DNA of 64,000 nucleotides from Pseudogymnoascus destructans (GCF_001641265.1 NW_020167521.1:558001-622000), one strand, 5' to 3'; shown: positions 30,133 through 42,541, numbered from the stretch's first letter. A program made the numbers and translations. The notes: generated from the sequence alone by a model not told the origin.

Positions 30133-32669
30133 TCAGCCTCTGCCTGGTGGCGGTGGCTGCTGTGGCTGGCTGCCCGGGAATACGAATCCAGGAGGGAACA
30201 TCGGAATCCCGTTGACCAGCTGCGGCATCCCCTGGGGCATCCCATACGGATAGCTTGGGATACCCGAGATGTTGGGGAGGTTGAATGGGGCTGAACCACC
30301 GTGGCCGCGATCCTTGCGATCATCGTCACGACGACGGTCACGGCGGTGTTCGTCTTCGTCGAAGTCGCGACCGGACTTGGGACCCGACTGTCCGCCCTTG
30401 TCGGTCTGCATGCGGCGGCTGATAGCCTTGGACGAGACGCCCTGGCCGATCTCGATATCGGGCTCCTCGACAACCATCCCGCTCTCGATGGGCTTTCCTC
30501 CGCTGCCACCGTACTCGGCGCTAAGCATCCACTTCCTGTCCGCGTCGGTGAGCTTGCTAATCGGGATGATGCTGACGCCCGTCTGGTAATCGCTGCAATC
30601 ACGTGGCCCGAAGCCGACGCCCCATCTGGTCTTGAAAGGTGTTAGTAATGGTAAACTTGGGTCTGGGGGTGTGAATTTACCGAACGTACCCTCAGGGATG
30701 AGTCGGGGTTCCTGCTGCCTTCCATGGCTTCCTTGGCGGTGATGGCGTCTTGACGGCTGACCATCTTCACAAACGCGTGGCGCTTGTCTTTGTTGACGAT
30801 ACAGGTTTGCACGCGACCGAATTGGTCGAAAATGCGCCTCAGTTCCTGGTCAGAACATCTGGGATGTGTTAGAGCCTTGCGGTATATAATTTGAACAATG
30901 GGAATCCTTACGTTACGCCACCAACAAATAGGGTGCGGCTGAGAACTGAAAACGGTTAGTTTGTGAACTCTCATGCATACAGCAAAAAAAAAACATACCT
31001 TTGATGCTTCCTTTCGGAATTGAATGGTCAAACTCGACCCATTTGGTGCCTCCGGAACGGCCATCATAGAAGCCTCGTGGTGGAGATGGGCTACGACCCC
31101 GGCGAGCTGGGCTGCGCTGGCGGTACTCGTTGTGCCGATCTCGGCCATACGCTGGAGAATTTCTACCATAGTCACCAAGGTTGTCATCACGACGACGCGA
31201 GTTTGGAGAATCACGAGGAGCATTCCATCCACGCGCAGGAGACTGCGAACGAGAGCGTCTGCGGTAACGTCCTTGTGGAGATCTGACAGCCTCGTTGGGA
31301 CCACCATGATCACGTGATTCATTGGGGTTCCAGGTATTTGGAGGTGCTACGCCATAAGATGCTGTAGGTGCACCGCCAACATTTACGCCGCTTCCAACTG
31401 GGGCTGCAGCTTGAGTCTGAGTAAGAGCAGCAATTATTCCCCCCCATTGATCCTGTGGAACTCCCGCATCGGACAATGTCTTTATGAGCATAATCTGGCG
31501 CTGCAGGTCTGGGTTAAGGCCAGCCGCAGCAGGCGCAGGAGCGCCCGCTCCAAGTGGTAGATTTGGGTTACTTGGGTAGTTCGGAGCTCCATTGTTTTGC
31601 CCCTGGGGTATCGATCCATAATTAGCCGCTGCAGGTGCTGGCACATTTACAGATTGCGTACTAGGTGGAAACGGATACGTAGGATTCAGAGCTGACACAT
31701 GGCTTGCACCATTACTCTGTGCCTGTGGCATACTGTAGGCATTATCTTGGACGGGAGCAGGAGCTGGAATGGCCTGGGGTGCTGCAGCTGCGGTAGTATT
31801 CTGTCGGGCCATGTTGGCCAGGGCTTCCAAAATGGACGAGGTATTTGGCGCGTTTGTCGCTGGTGGTGGGGCTCCAGGGAAGGACCTCCCTACATCTGCT
31901 GGTGGTGATCCTTCGGGGGTTGTGGACTCTACAAGAATTCCAGGTGTGGTTAGAAATTGCAAAAGAAAAGTGGAAGATATCATAACCCCATCGGCCAACT
32001 TACTGTTCAGTTTCTCCTTGAATGAATTGAGCATGTCTGCGGGGAATGTCTCTCCCTTTACCCAGATCTCAACGAGCTTCTTGATCTTGTCCTACAATGA
32101 GAATGAAAAGGTAAGTGGGTGTACTCATATGTTCAAACAGTTTTTGCTCTGGTGCATCTTCAAATACGCCTCGTGTCTGGCCCGAGATCCATAGAACACG
32201 GCAATACAGTACAGTTCTGATATCAAGTTTATATGCGTACCTTTTGATCATCGGGTGCCGATGCAATTATGTCGTTCATCAATACTGGTAATAGTTCCGT
32301 TACTCTATGGACCCCTGCAGCATATGTGCCATCTTGGGCAGAAACAGTTATGGGTTGGCCGTTGGCTTTGGCCTGTTCAATCCACTTTCGAGTTACAGAA
32401 TCTAGAACGTATAGAACGCCGAGCTTGTGGGTTGAGGGAGCTTTCCTCAAGTGAGTGTACAGTTTCTGGACGAGGACAGACTCTGACTGTGAGAAGGGGT
32501 TAGCATCCACTGCAAACGAGGGTTGGGAGTTACGGCGGTGATGTCGTACCTGGACATTTGCCAAACAGAGGGCTGTGAGGGTGGCTATGCGCGATCCAGA
32601 TACTCCAGGAGGTTTCAAAGACAACATGGCCTGCAGAGCAGCTTCAAGTTCTGCTACTGCGGATGACAT
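30133..32669 (-). CDS. Seb1/Nrd1-like CID-RRM protein
   Basis: RNA-polymerase-II CTD-binding and RNA-binding protein of the Nrd1/Seb1 family, acting in transcription termination and RNA 3'-end formation (family knowledge). Seven exons, all with consistent phase: 32550-32669, 32241-32486, 32004-32091, 30999-31928, 30912-30945, 30690-30858, 30133-30630; introns of 63, 149, 75, 53, 53 and 59 nt; product 694 residues. CTD-interacting domain at about 1-150 ('THLRKAPSTHKLGVLYVLDS', 'PADMLNSFKEKLN'). Low-complexity Pro/Ala/Gln region, then an RS/arginine-rich stretch. RRM begins 'RTLFVGGVTCSDQELRRIF' and includes 'HAFVKMVSR'. The conserved 'TRWGVGFGPRDC' follows, and the tail is Pro/Gly-rich, ending 'QPPPPGRG'. 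The start is the ATG at 32667-32669. Confidence 0.9.
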
Positions 32670-33877
32670 GGCGGATAAAGTGTTGATGGATGTGATGAGA
32701 GAAAGAGTATAGAGTTGAGTTTTTAAGCCCTGAAAAGGGTGTTGTGACAAAAGACCAAGATGGTTCTTCGCAGGACTACGATCTATGTCGATCTATGTCG
32801 TGTATTCACTTTGTGTTCTTGTTTTTATCCCGATCAGATGTTACGGTGAGTTTGAGAGCAGAGTACTATGGCGACTACAGCCTCCGGCCGATGATGAAAG
32901 AAGATGGCTGGAGGTGAATCACAGTATTCTCCAACTGCCTGGATCTGCCCCGATAGACTGCAATGTACGAAAAAAGCTGGTTAGTTTGCGATACACCTAT
33001 CGCGATGGCGGCGACAATAATTTGATGGATTTTTATCGACTAAGGGAGAGTTGTCGACGGGGTTTTGTTGGGGGGAGAAAGATGAGAGAAGATGGGTTCG
33101 GCGAGGTTGAAAGAGGAGAAAGAAGAAAATGGACGTTTTGCCACTGGAAACTCCCGATGCATTACCTCTCATACACTCGCTTACGCCGATAAGCTCAGCC
33201 GTAGCTGATAAGCCCCTAATTGGGTGTCACGTGAAACATTCGTCATGAAAAAGAGATTTTGTTTGTTGGGCGTGTTAGGGTGGATTCGGGGATTTATGGA
33301 ATGGGCGGCACGGGTGGTTCGGGGACTTGTGGAATTTATGGAATTTATGGAATTTATTTATGGATTAAGGGAGCACGAGCAAAATTAGGAAGAGACCAAA
33401 GGTTCCTGTGGAGCACGAATAAATTAGATGTATGGTGGGTGGTGAGGCCTTTTGATTTTTCCGAAATACAGCACATTGTCCCGTCTATCCCTTGGTGGTT
33501 TTGGAGTAAAACTATGAACGTGAGAATGGGGTAATTGGAGTAAAACTACGGAGTATGAACGTGAAAATGGGGTAATTGGAGTAAATTTGGAGTATCCATA
33601 CAAAAATCACAAATTGCACCGAGCTCCACGGCATAACAAATACCGGAAATGCCTTGGCACACCTGTCTTGTGAAAATCCAGGGATTACGTCAGGAGATGT
33701 GGCATAATTCTATCCAATTACATTTCACTCCGGCCCACGCTACGGTAGGACCGAAGGCCAGTCGCTGGTTCTTGAATCCCCTGACAGACGAGATCATCAC
33801 TTTTCGTCAACTTTCTTCCCGACCCTCCGTCTCCAACAACCCCTTCTTTCTCTCCATCACCACATACACAATTCAAA
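32670..33877. other. Divergent intergenic region with short tandem repeats
   Basis: Shared upstream region of the Seb1-like gene (-) and citrate synthase (+). Holds a 'ggaatttat' microsatellite (about 33325-33362) and a duplicated block of about 45-50 bp (ggagtaaaactatgaacgtg and relatives, about 33500-33600). No gene was recognised; open frames here lack similarity I can recognise. Confidence 0.55.
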
Positions 33878-35406
33878 ATGGCATCAGCAGTTCGTTTTGG
33901 CTCTTCCGCCCTCAGGTCGTCTCTGGCCGCCCCAGCATTCAATGCTCGCATCGCAGCCTTCAATGGCGCGCGTTGCTACTCCGCCAAGGCCCAGGTAAAA
34001 CAATTTCCCAACAATAATATGAGAAGCATCCGCTGATAGCAATCGTGATAGACTCTGAAGGAGCGCTTCGCCGAGCAGCTTCCTGAGAAGATCGAGGAGA
34101 TCAAGAAGCTCCGCAAGTCAGTATTCCCATTGTCCTGTCGCTCATAACAGACCATTGACCCGTTTTCAGGGACCACGGCCACAAGGTCATCGGCGAGGTT
34201 ACCCTCGACCAGGTGTATGGTGGTGCCCGTGGCATCAAGTCCCTCGTCTGGGAAGGATCCGTTCTCGACTCCGAGGAGGGTATCCGCTTCAGAGGCTTGA
34301 CCATCCCAGAGTGCCAGGAGGCCCTTCCTAAGGCCCCAGGCGGCAAGGAGCCCCTTCCAGAAGGTCTCTTCTGGCTGCTCCTGACCGGTGAGGTCCCAAG
34401 CGAGCAGCAGGTCCGCGACCTGTCTGCCGAGTGGGCTGCCCGCTCCGACGTCCCCAAGTTTGTTGAGGAGCTCATCGACCGCTGCCCAACCTCCCTCCAC
34501 CCAATGGCTCAGCTCTCGATTGCCGTCAACGCTCTCGAGCACGAGTCTTCGTTCGCCAAGGCATACGCCAAGGGTATCAACAAAAAGGAGTACTGGGGAC
34601 ACACATACGAGGACTCCATGGACCTGATTGCGAAGCTCCCAACCATCGCCGCCAGAATCTACCAGAACGTCTACAAGGATGGAAAGGTTGCCCCAGTCCA
34701 GAAGGACAAGGATTACTCCTTCAACTTCGCCAACCAGCTCGGCTTCGGCGACAACAAGGCCTTCGTTGAGTTGATGAGACTCTACCTCACCATCCACACT
34801 GACCACGAGGGTGGCAACGTCAGCGCCCACGCCACTCACCTCGTCGGCTCTGCCCTCTCCTCCCCCTTCCTCTCCGTCGCCGCCGGCCTCAACGGTCTCG
34901 CTGGCCCACTCCACGGTCTCGCCAACCAGGAGGTCCTCAACTGGCTCACCAAGATGAAGGCTGCCGTCGGCAACGATCTGTCCGACAAGGCCATCACCGA
35001 CTACCTCTGGACCACCCTCAACGCCGGCCAGGTCGTCCCCGGTTACGGCCACGCCGTTCTCCGCAAGACCGACCCCCGCTACATGGCCCAGCGCGAGTTC
35101 GCCCAGAAGCACCTCCCAGACGACCCCATGTTCAAGCTCGTCAGCCAGGTCTACAAGATCGCCCCAGGTGTCCTCACCGAGCACGGCAAGACCAAGAACC
35201 CCTTCCCCAACGTCGATGCCCACTCCGGTGTCCTCCTCCAGCACTACGGCCTCACCGAGTCCAGCTACTACACCGTCCTCTTCGGTGTCTCCCGCGCTAT
35301 TGGTGTCCTCCCTCAACTCATCATCGACCGCGCGGTCGGCGCCCCCATCGAGCGCCCCAAGTCCTTCAGCACGGAGAAGTGGGCCCAGATCGTGGCCAAG
35401 CTTTAA
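33878..35406 (+). CDS. cit1: Citrate synthase, mitochondrial
   Basis: Condenses acetyl-CoA and oxaloacetate to citrate, the first TCA-cycle step, in the mitochondrial matrix. Exons 33878-33994, 34052-34116, 34170-35406; introns 57 and 53 nt; 472 residues, as usual for the fungal enzyme. The N-terminal 35 residues form an Arg/Ser/Ala-rich targeting peptide ('MASAVRFGSSALRSSLAAPA', 'RCYSAKAQ'). Active-site regions are all visible: 'DHEGGNVSAHATHLVGSALS' (first catalytic His), 'VPGYGHAVLRKTDPR' (second His), 'NVDAHSGVLLQHYG' (catalytic Asp). Codon use is strongly C-ending, typical of a highly expressed gene; this also produces a long antisense open frame. A peroxisomal (PTS1) isoform is excluded because the protein ends in 'VAKL'. 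Confidence 0.97.
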
Positions 35407-36006
35407 ATTTGATTTTTGCCTAAGCGGTTTGTGTAGCAAAAATGGAAATGGAGTCTATATCTAGGAATGGGGGGTTGGCTTTGGCTGTATTTATAGAATA
35501 ATAGATAAGGATTAGACTATGAGTGCCTGTAGCCGTTGTTGAATTGCATGGGTGTCTGTCTTACCTTTGATGTCTACGTTTAGAGGATGTGTGGATCTTG
35601 TGTTGTCCGTTTTTTTGCTTTCAATTGTAGTGTAGGCCATGGTTTGTTTGTTAACGCCTGCATTGGTTCTACCACAGTCACCGTTATTGCCAGTTAGCTA
35701 CAAAACAGCCGTTTACTGAGGTAAGCCTGTTTGTGAGCCACTGTGGTTTCAAATAGACTGCAGTGTACCCGACATACGGCTACCGACAGCTGGTAACTAA
35801 CTTGGCTGAAAGTTTCCTTCGAGGTCTTACGCAGTAACTAAGCCGCCCAGTGTTTGCTTTGGAGTCTTACAACAATTGCACTGCTGTTGAAGACAAGGCT
35901 TATGTGTTGTAAGACTACAGAGCAGTCATTTACCTTGTGTTGTAACGTAACCTAGGCAGGAGGGGCAGGTGGTATAAAAAACCATATAATCCACGAGTTT
36001 TAGAAG
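35407..36006. other. Intergenic
   Basis: The 3' flank of citrate synthase up to the hAT target site. No gene; no transposon similarity recognised. Confidence 0.5.
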
Positions 36007-36014
36007 GACATATG

Positions 36015-38701
36015 CAGTGTTCGGCGGATACATATCCGGGTAGTATCCGTGAAGCTCACGGGTAGGGTATATACCCGGCGACGATCTGACGGGTAGGGTA
36101 GGGTATATATCCGGATACATGAGGCTGAATATTGTATATAAAAATAGAATAGCGTATATAAAAAAGAATGAAGCTTTTGATAATAGTAGTAAACCCCTTT
36201 CCGCGAGCCCCCTTTCCGTGAGACCCCCCCCTTTCTGCGAGTCCCTATTCAGGTGCTTCATCGTCAGCATCATCGCCGTCGCTATCAGCCTCCCGTATTT
36301 TACCCCAATTCCGTAAGCAAAGTAAATATCTAATAGTTGGCGGTGATAACCTATTCCGCTTCTTTGTAATAATATCACTACCATTACTAAATACTCGTTC
36401 CGATGCTGCAGATGTTGCTGGAATAGCTAGATGATCACGAGCAATACGGGCAATAACTGGATATTGGTATTGCTTTGCGCACCAATATTTGAGAATATCA
36501 GTATGCTCACCGGGCCGTGGTTCAAGCATCCAGCGCCTCCATTCTGGCTCTTGAAAAGCCAAGCCTTCTGACGCAAATAGATCTTCGTCAGAATTAGGTT
36601 CCTGATCTATTGTAGCAGTAGCACCTATTGCTTCTGCAAGAGCTGTTTCGTGAGTAATTCGCTCCGTATCAAGGTGATACTCTCGCTTTTGGTACGTTCT
36701 ACAAACGTCTTCGAACTGCGCTCTTGCTCGTAATCTTCGTGTATCGTCTATAGCATTTGGATATATCTTCTTAAATACTGTATGATTCATTCGTGGGTCG
36801 CAAATTGTAGCAACAGCTGAGTGCTTACATTGCCGATTCGTTGTAAGAGTATAATACTCATTAAGCTTTTGAAGCGCAGCTCCACAAGCTACTCCGATCG
36901 TAGAGCTTCTACCAAGCTCTTCTTGTAGTAATGTGACCTTATTTATCATCTTTAAGTAAAGAGGAATTGTAAAGTTGAGCGTTGGATATGAATCGCTTTG
37001 TAGCCGTCTTGACGGCTTTAAGAATACTAAGAATAATCGTTCAAGAGCTTCGATAATAGCCCAATCGTTGCTTGTTAACGCAATATCCTTCATACTGATA
37101 TCAAGCTTCTGCGTAGAGCATACTGCAGTAATTGGTATTCGAAGCTTTATAGCTGTTTCAAGCATATAGTACGTTGAATTCCAGCGTATAGGCATATCAA
37201 GTGATAGCTGGCGTGGCTTCTGGCCTGCAGCTTGTATCTGCTTCTGTAAAGCATCCTTCCATGCTCTTCAGTTTCGAAAGACATAAATATGCCTTCGGAG
37301 CTTCTCAAGCGTAGCTGATACTTCAGTAGAAGAGCTATCAATACGCTGCGGAATCCGGGCAAGCCCTTGCTGACACCAGTACGCTTCTGTTTCTGTATCC
37401 GGGCTAGCTTTCAAGCTCTTTAGAGTAGCTTGAACTGCAAGATTGATAATATGAGCAATACACCGAACGTCCCCTTCCTTTACAGTAAACGTCCATGGCT
37501 GTTGAATAGTCGTCTGCTGCTTACTGGCTATTTTCTCATATTCTGAAAGCATCACAGTATTCGCTGAGGCATTATCCCGCGTACAAGTAAATATAGCACC
37601 TGTAATTTCGAAGCTATCTGTTACTGCAGCTAACTCTTGAGCGAGATATTCGCCGCTATGAATTGGCTCTTGAAGGTGGATTACATCAAGTAATACGCAC
37701 CGGTGCTGCCACTTCTCATTAATCCAATGGCCTGTGACAGCAGCGTACTCTGTATAGTTCCGTGCAGTCCATGCATCTGTTGTAATAGATATCCGGCCGC
37801 CATAGGTAATATGAGCCTGGAGTTCTAATTGTAGCAATCCTCGGTGATATGAGAATTGCCGCTGTAGCTCTCGGTGTAGTGTTCGCGACGATATCGATAG
37901 AGTACTTGGGCTTAAGAACTGTACTAATTGATGGAACGAATAGCTCTCAATAAGTCGTAAGGAGAGGTTATTTGATACAACGAATGAAAGTAATAACTCT
38001 CGGTATTTCGCTCTACTATTTGATGCTTGAGCTTGAGCGGGCTGGACTTGCGGGTTCCGCGGCCGTGGCTCAAAAAATGACGATGCACTACTTGATGGGC
38101 TTGACGGCGTAATTGTATGACCTTTCATTGTATATGCTACTGTTGGATGCTTCTGCGTATAGTGCTTCCAAAGATTACCGGTTGAAGTCTGACTTAATAG
38201 CTGCGGAGTAGGTGAATATCCGCAGCCTGGTTGTAAGCAAGTTACTTTGACTGTAGGTGGGTTACTATCAAGTATCAATCGCGAATATAATAGCTTCGTA
38301 AATAGTACCGACGACGTTGGTGGCAGCATTCGTCCTGGAGGCTGAAGCCGGAGCGGTGTAGGATTAATATCCTGTTGAATATGAATAGGGGGCGGCAGCG
38401 TTGGCAGACTTGGCTCATTATGAGTATCATAGCTATTATAGCCCTCAGGCTCCATTGGTATATCTGATAACGATGAGTCGCTCATTCTGAGGATAATTAT
38501 CACTTTATACAGCATCAATATAGATCTCACGACGTTGGAAAAAAGAGGTCTTGGCTGCACTTGGCTATTCTTGGCATGTATCCGGATATATACTCGAGAG
38601 TATCTGGATACGCCGGATACTCCTAAAATATCGCCGGGTAGGTATATACTCGAGGATATACCCGGATACCATGGGTATATTGGTATCCGTGCTGAACACT
38701 G
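36015..38701 (-). mobile_element. hAT DNA transposon with TIRs and 8-bp TSD
   Basis: 2687-bp element starting cagtgttcggcgg and ending with the inverse (right end read from outside: cagtgttcagcacgg), flanked by the perfect 8-bp target duplication gacatatg (36007-36014, 38702-38709). Both subterminal regions carry repeated 'ggatac/ccgggta' motifs (36025-36115, 38580-38690), the usual type of transposase-binding repeats. It encodes a nearly intact transposase. Confidence 0.93.
36245..38485 (-). pseudogene. hAT transposase with a single in-frame stop
   Basis: 746-residue hAT transposase in one frame, interrupted only by a TGA at 37268-37270, where CGA (Arg) would restore it by one transition. 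Landmarks: a BED-type zinc-finger-like 'CLQPGCGYS...H.YTQKHP' (about 70-110), the RNase H-like core start 'ISITTDAWTARNYTEYAAVT', 'DNASANTVML', 'CIAHIINLAV', and the C-terminal hAT dimerisation domain ('YWCAKQYQYPVIARIARDHL', 'SAASERVFSNGSDII'). The start is the ATG at 38483-38485. The first part (406 codons) could still make a truncated protein with the DNA-binding finger. Confidence 0.88.
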
Positions 38702-38709
38702 GACATATG

Positions 38710-39221
38710 CGAACCGCCTATAAATAAATGATATAAAGGGAAAAGATATATTGGAGCGGAATCGGAGGGCCGCACCTGCTAGCTCCTACCGTTTCTCACA
38801 AAACATATCATATCCAACGCATTCTAGAAATCAGGGGCAGATCGACACTAAAGCCCGATCTTGGTCACCACTGCGCCTCATGCACGTAAGCTTACTTACT
38901 CCCTAATAATGATAGACGTCGCCGCAATCTAGGGGCGGAACATCATATGCCTCAATGGGGCTCAGTTGGGGTCCAAGGAGAACAATGTTGCCTGATGACT
39001 ATTTCCAAATCTAATTCATAGTATATCAAGTGTAAGGTGGAACAGCCGTCGATCTCGGGGATATGAGGGGGATATGATGGGAATATGCGTATGGTGAGGG
39101 TATATAAAGGGCAATTAAGTCTGCCATTTCGATTCATCATTCAAACGTATCTCAATACATTTACCAATCTAAAGAAACACCTTTAATACTACAAAACCCC
39201 ACAAACCCCCTCACAGCAACC
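38710..39221. other. Intergenic upstream of secreted-protein gene
   Basis: Promoter-side region between the hAT element and the small secreted protein. A TATA-like tatataaagg at 39100 sits about 120 bp before the ATG. No gene seen. Confidence 0.5.
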
Positions 39222-39557
39222 ATGAAGCTCTCGGCCCTCCTTCCCGCCGCCCTGATCGCAGCCGCTCCCACCCTCGCCTGCCTCGAGACCAACGGAAGCA
39301 TCGACTTGGCCGGCCACGTCGAAAGAATCACCGCCATTGATAACGGCGTCTTGGTCTGCGACAGCGCCTGGGGCCACCGGATTGACCAGGATGGGCACAT
39401 ATCGCTGACGTGCAAGCCTGGGTTCGTGTATGCCGTCACCAAGGATGGGACGATGGGGTGGTACAAGAACCCGACGAATGCGTACTCGTTCAAGCAGGTT
39501 GTTGGGGGGGGGCACCAGACGCTTTACTGGAGTGAGAAGAGATATGGGTGCAAGTAG
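39222..39557 (+). CDS. Small secreted cysteine-containing protein
   Basis: 111-residue protein without introns. The N-terminus 'MKLSALLPAALIAAAPTLA' is a clear signal peptide (cleavage predicted before Cys20). The mature part of about 92 residues has four Cys (20, 46, 64, 110), enough for two disulfides, and is rich in Gly, Trp and Tyr. I do not recognise the family. Size, secretion signal and paired cysteines match the profile of fungal effector-like or antimicrobial secreted proteins, but that is inference only. It is preceded by a TATA-like box and lies about 0.5 kb from a hAT element. Confidence 0.78.
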   Translation: MKLSALLPAALIAAAPTLACLETNGSIDLAGHVERITAIDNGVLVCDSAWGHRIDQDGHISLTCKPGFVYAVTKDGTMGWYKNPTNAYSFKQVVGGGHQTLYWSEKRYGCK

Positions 39558-39808
39558 TGCTGAGGCCGGGTTGAGAGGAATCGTGATATGGCTGTCGGTC
39601 TGGATAGATGGCAGGTATTTGACTCGTGTGGATTACCTGCTTGTTGTGTTGGCTATAAAAGGCAGAAGAACAGAGCTTGATGGGATGGGGTTATTATAGA
39701 AATGGCACTAAAGCGATAAAACGGAATACCAATCTTAAAACTAAGAGTATGCACCATTACTCATACTCATACTTCCCCCCCCTAAAACAAAATATCACTT
39801 TTTCAACC

Positions 39809-39937
39809 ACACCGAGCTTATGAATGTCCTACCAAGAATGCTCAAGTCCACGAAGTTAGCACTTATGATGCTCCACTTTCGGGAAAAGAATAACCTTCAG
39901 ACAAGACGTCCCTGAAGGTGTCATGACAGCCAGAATT
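39809..39937. repeat. Inverted copy of gag-protease junction
   Basis: About 125 bp that is the near-perfect reverse complement of 40465-40592, separated by about 525 bp, so the region can form a long stem. It includes the gag tail coding 'STYDAPLSGKE' in the opposite direction. Confidence 0.85.
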
Positions 39938-41970
39938 GCAACTTCTTAGGAGGTTGGAGGGCTGGCTTCCAAGATTTGTCATCTTGTATTTGCTTATTGA
40001 CTTGGGGCAATGTAGGTTTCGGATTTTGAGTATTCGTTGGTGTAGTGTGCTGGCAATGACCTTTAGTAAATATGACTTGGTCATTTACCATATCAAGTAT
40101 AACTCCATGTTGCTTCATCCAAGCCTTCCCAAGAATGACAGAATGTTTCCAAAGAGTGGTGATGAATAGAGGGCATAGACTTTTAACATGGTCTTGGACC
40201 TGTAGGCGAGGGTATATAGCATGAGTGATGGGAGGGGCTGCTGTTCCATCAAAGCCTTGAATAGGGCATGGCTTTAAAAGCTCTACTGGTGATATGCCTT
40301 CTATCTCACAAATTCGTTCTGCGTCAACAGCATTCACAAAGTTTCCTCCAGTAGCTCCAGTATCGATAAGGGCTTGTGCTTTGATTTTTGATTTTCTATC
40401 ATACAAGTAACTATGAATGGAGTATCTGGATCTAATCCAAAGCTTGAGGAAGAAGGTTCAATTCTGGCTGTCATGACACCTTCAGGGACGTCTTGTCTGA
40501 AGGTTATTCTTTTCCTGAAAGTGGAGCATCATAAGTGCTAACTTTGTGGACTTGAGCATTCTTGGTAGGACATTCATAAGCTCGGTGTCCAGTTTGCTGG
40601 CAATGGAAGCAGCGGCCTTCCTGCATTAGCTTCTCAGTTGCAGGGTTCTGATGTGGTGCACGATATAGTCTTGGTGGTCTAAAGCTAGCAGGTGGGTTTG
40701 TAGTAGGCTGCTGAGCCTTACTGTGAAAGTCTTGTGGCTTAAAGGCTTGCTGAATAACTCGAGGGACAGTGCGAGCGTCTTGGATTTGAAGTTTCTGGAT
40801 ATTCTGATGAATCAGTAAGCACTTTTGTGCAAAGGCATGAAGAGAGCTTGGATTTATCTCTGCTATTAAAGCAGTCTGCATCTTCGTATTAACCTTATGG
40901 TGGAGGTCATCAATGAGGGTCTCTTCTGAGTAATCCAGTTCAACAGTGAGTCTCTGGAACTCTGCCCAAAAGGTAGCAAAGTTATCCTTGTTTTGGAAGA
41001 GCTTTCTGTTGTTTTTGAGAAGCTTCTCTCACGCTTCTCTCACTTTCGCTGGCTTTGTTCAGTGGTGAGCTGTGACAGGTCTTTGGTCTTTGTCTGCTTG
41101 GAGATTTCTGGAAGAGCCTGGAACAATACAATCATGCATATAACAGTAGCTCTTCTCCTGAAATACGATAGTTAGACCATCCAGAAAACACATTCTTTGC
41201 AACTCTTTCTATAAGCACGTTGTGCAGTAAAGTGGCAGTCTGGATCACTGAAGACTCTGTCTAGGACTTCAAACATTTCCTCTACAGTTTGAAACTTGTT
41301 CTGAGTAGATCGAAGGCGTGGATTGATGTGAGAGGAGGCTTTGCCACCTAGTCTGCTTTGCACATAACCCATCTGAAGGGCTGGAGTAGGAAAATGGTCA
41401 AGGTTCGCCTCGAGCTTCATCTTTATCTTAATGCTCCAATCGTCATAAGCTGGCTCTATTCCGTCTGTGAGAGTAGGAGGGTCCGGGATCATGGTGGATT
41501 TCTGGTGTGATTCTCTATTGCGAGTAGTGCTGCTTTGTGACTTCTCATTTTCAAGATATTTCACAACAGCAGCTTGTCCTGCCATTGTCTGCTCATGAGC
41601 TTGGATAACCTCTTGTAGCTGGCTGATATTGTCATCATATGTAGCCTTCTCCTCTCGACTCTTCTGGAGGGTAGTATTGTAGAGCTGGGTGACATGATCA
41701 TAATCCTCCATCATCTGCTTTTGTATTTGAAGCGCAGCCTCTCTCTGGGGTGGGCTCCAGGTGCTCACAACTGAGAGGTCTTTAAGCTCCCAAATGCGAA
41801 GGGTAGCTTGGTGTTCTGGATCCTCGAGTAGTGTTTCCCTTCTATTGTAGGTGTGGCTTTCTAAGCAGTCCTCATTGCTTGTAGTAGATTGGGTTTCTTG
41901 TCCTTGATCTTGACTCCTGTCACGGATGACATGTCCTTGTGCCTCGCATGCCATTATAGCAGGCTTCACT
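39938..41970 (-). pseudogene. Gypsy-type gag-protease relic, pol missing
   Basis: Minus-strand retroelement fragment. Gag N-terminal region (41172-41969) with 'YDDWSIKIKMKLEANLDHFP' and 'MGYVQSRLGGKASSHINPRL'; a disrupted middle (40882-41171) that continues 'FATFWAEFQRLTVELDYSEE'; gag C-terminus (40504-40881) with a CCHC knuckle 'CFHCQQTGHRAYEC'; then an aspartic protease (39938-40406) with 'ALIDTGATGGNFV' and 'VILGKAWMKQHG'. Several stops and frameshifts occur. No RT, RNase H or integrase follows; instead the sequence turns back on itself in the inverted copy at 39809-39937. The gag type differs from elements A and B. Confidence 0.78.
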
Positions 41971-42541
41971 TCTTGTCCTTGGAATTGTCGAGGTCAGGAT
42001 CTTCTTCTGACTTTGTCGGTATCAGGAACTAGACACGTATGTGGTGAAGGCCCTATTATGCAGTTGTCGGCCGTACGAGCCACTCAAGAGGAGCGCACTT
42101 CTGTCACAGTTATATCCTTGTTGAGGGAGCATCACGGAAAGGTCTAATTCTGCTGATATAATGTTCTGGGTTCTGATGCTTGAGTGTGGTATTGAGTTGA
42201 CTTGTGGTTTCTGGATTTGATGTTCTTGTGTTCTGGTTCTGGTTCTGGTTCAATGTGTAGCTCTGGTTGGTCTGAGTTTCGATTTCTGGTTCTGGAGATT
42301 CTGTTGCTCAAAGGTTTGTGCTGGTTTCTGGTTTGAGGGTTCTGTTGCTCGAAGGTTTGTGCTGGTTTCTAGTTTCTTGCTCAGGATGAGCTAATGAAGA
42401 AATGGGATTCAATCTTATGTTACGATGGTCATAAAGGTCATGATGCCAGTCCAGGAAAAGTAATCTAGATTGAATCTAAAGAGAGAAGAAGAAGAAGAAG
42501 GAAGAAAGGTGAGGCTATTCCTCATAACATACAGTTGTCTT
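41971..42541. other. Low-complexity stretch upstream of gag relic
   Basis: Contains 'ttctgg' repeats (42225-42255), a tandem duplication of about 50 bp ('ggtttgtgctggtttct', 42310-42375) and a purine run 'agaagaagaagaagg' (about 42483-42500). No gene. Possibly the leader or LTR of the gag relic, but no LTR ends were found. Confidence 0.4.

Noticed and set aside
33976..35439. 487-codon open frame antisense to citrate synthase
   Set aside because: It is the mirror of a highly codon-biased gene; composition (Gly/Glu/Val/Leu runs) is typical of antisense shadows, and the sense strand has a clear, complete enzyme.
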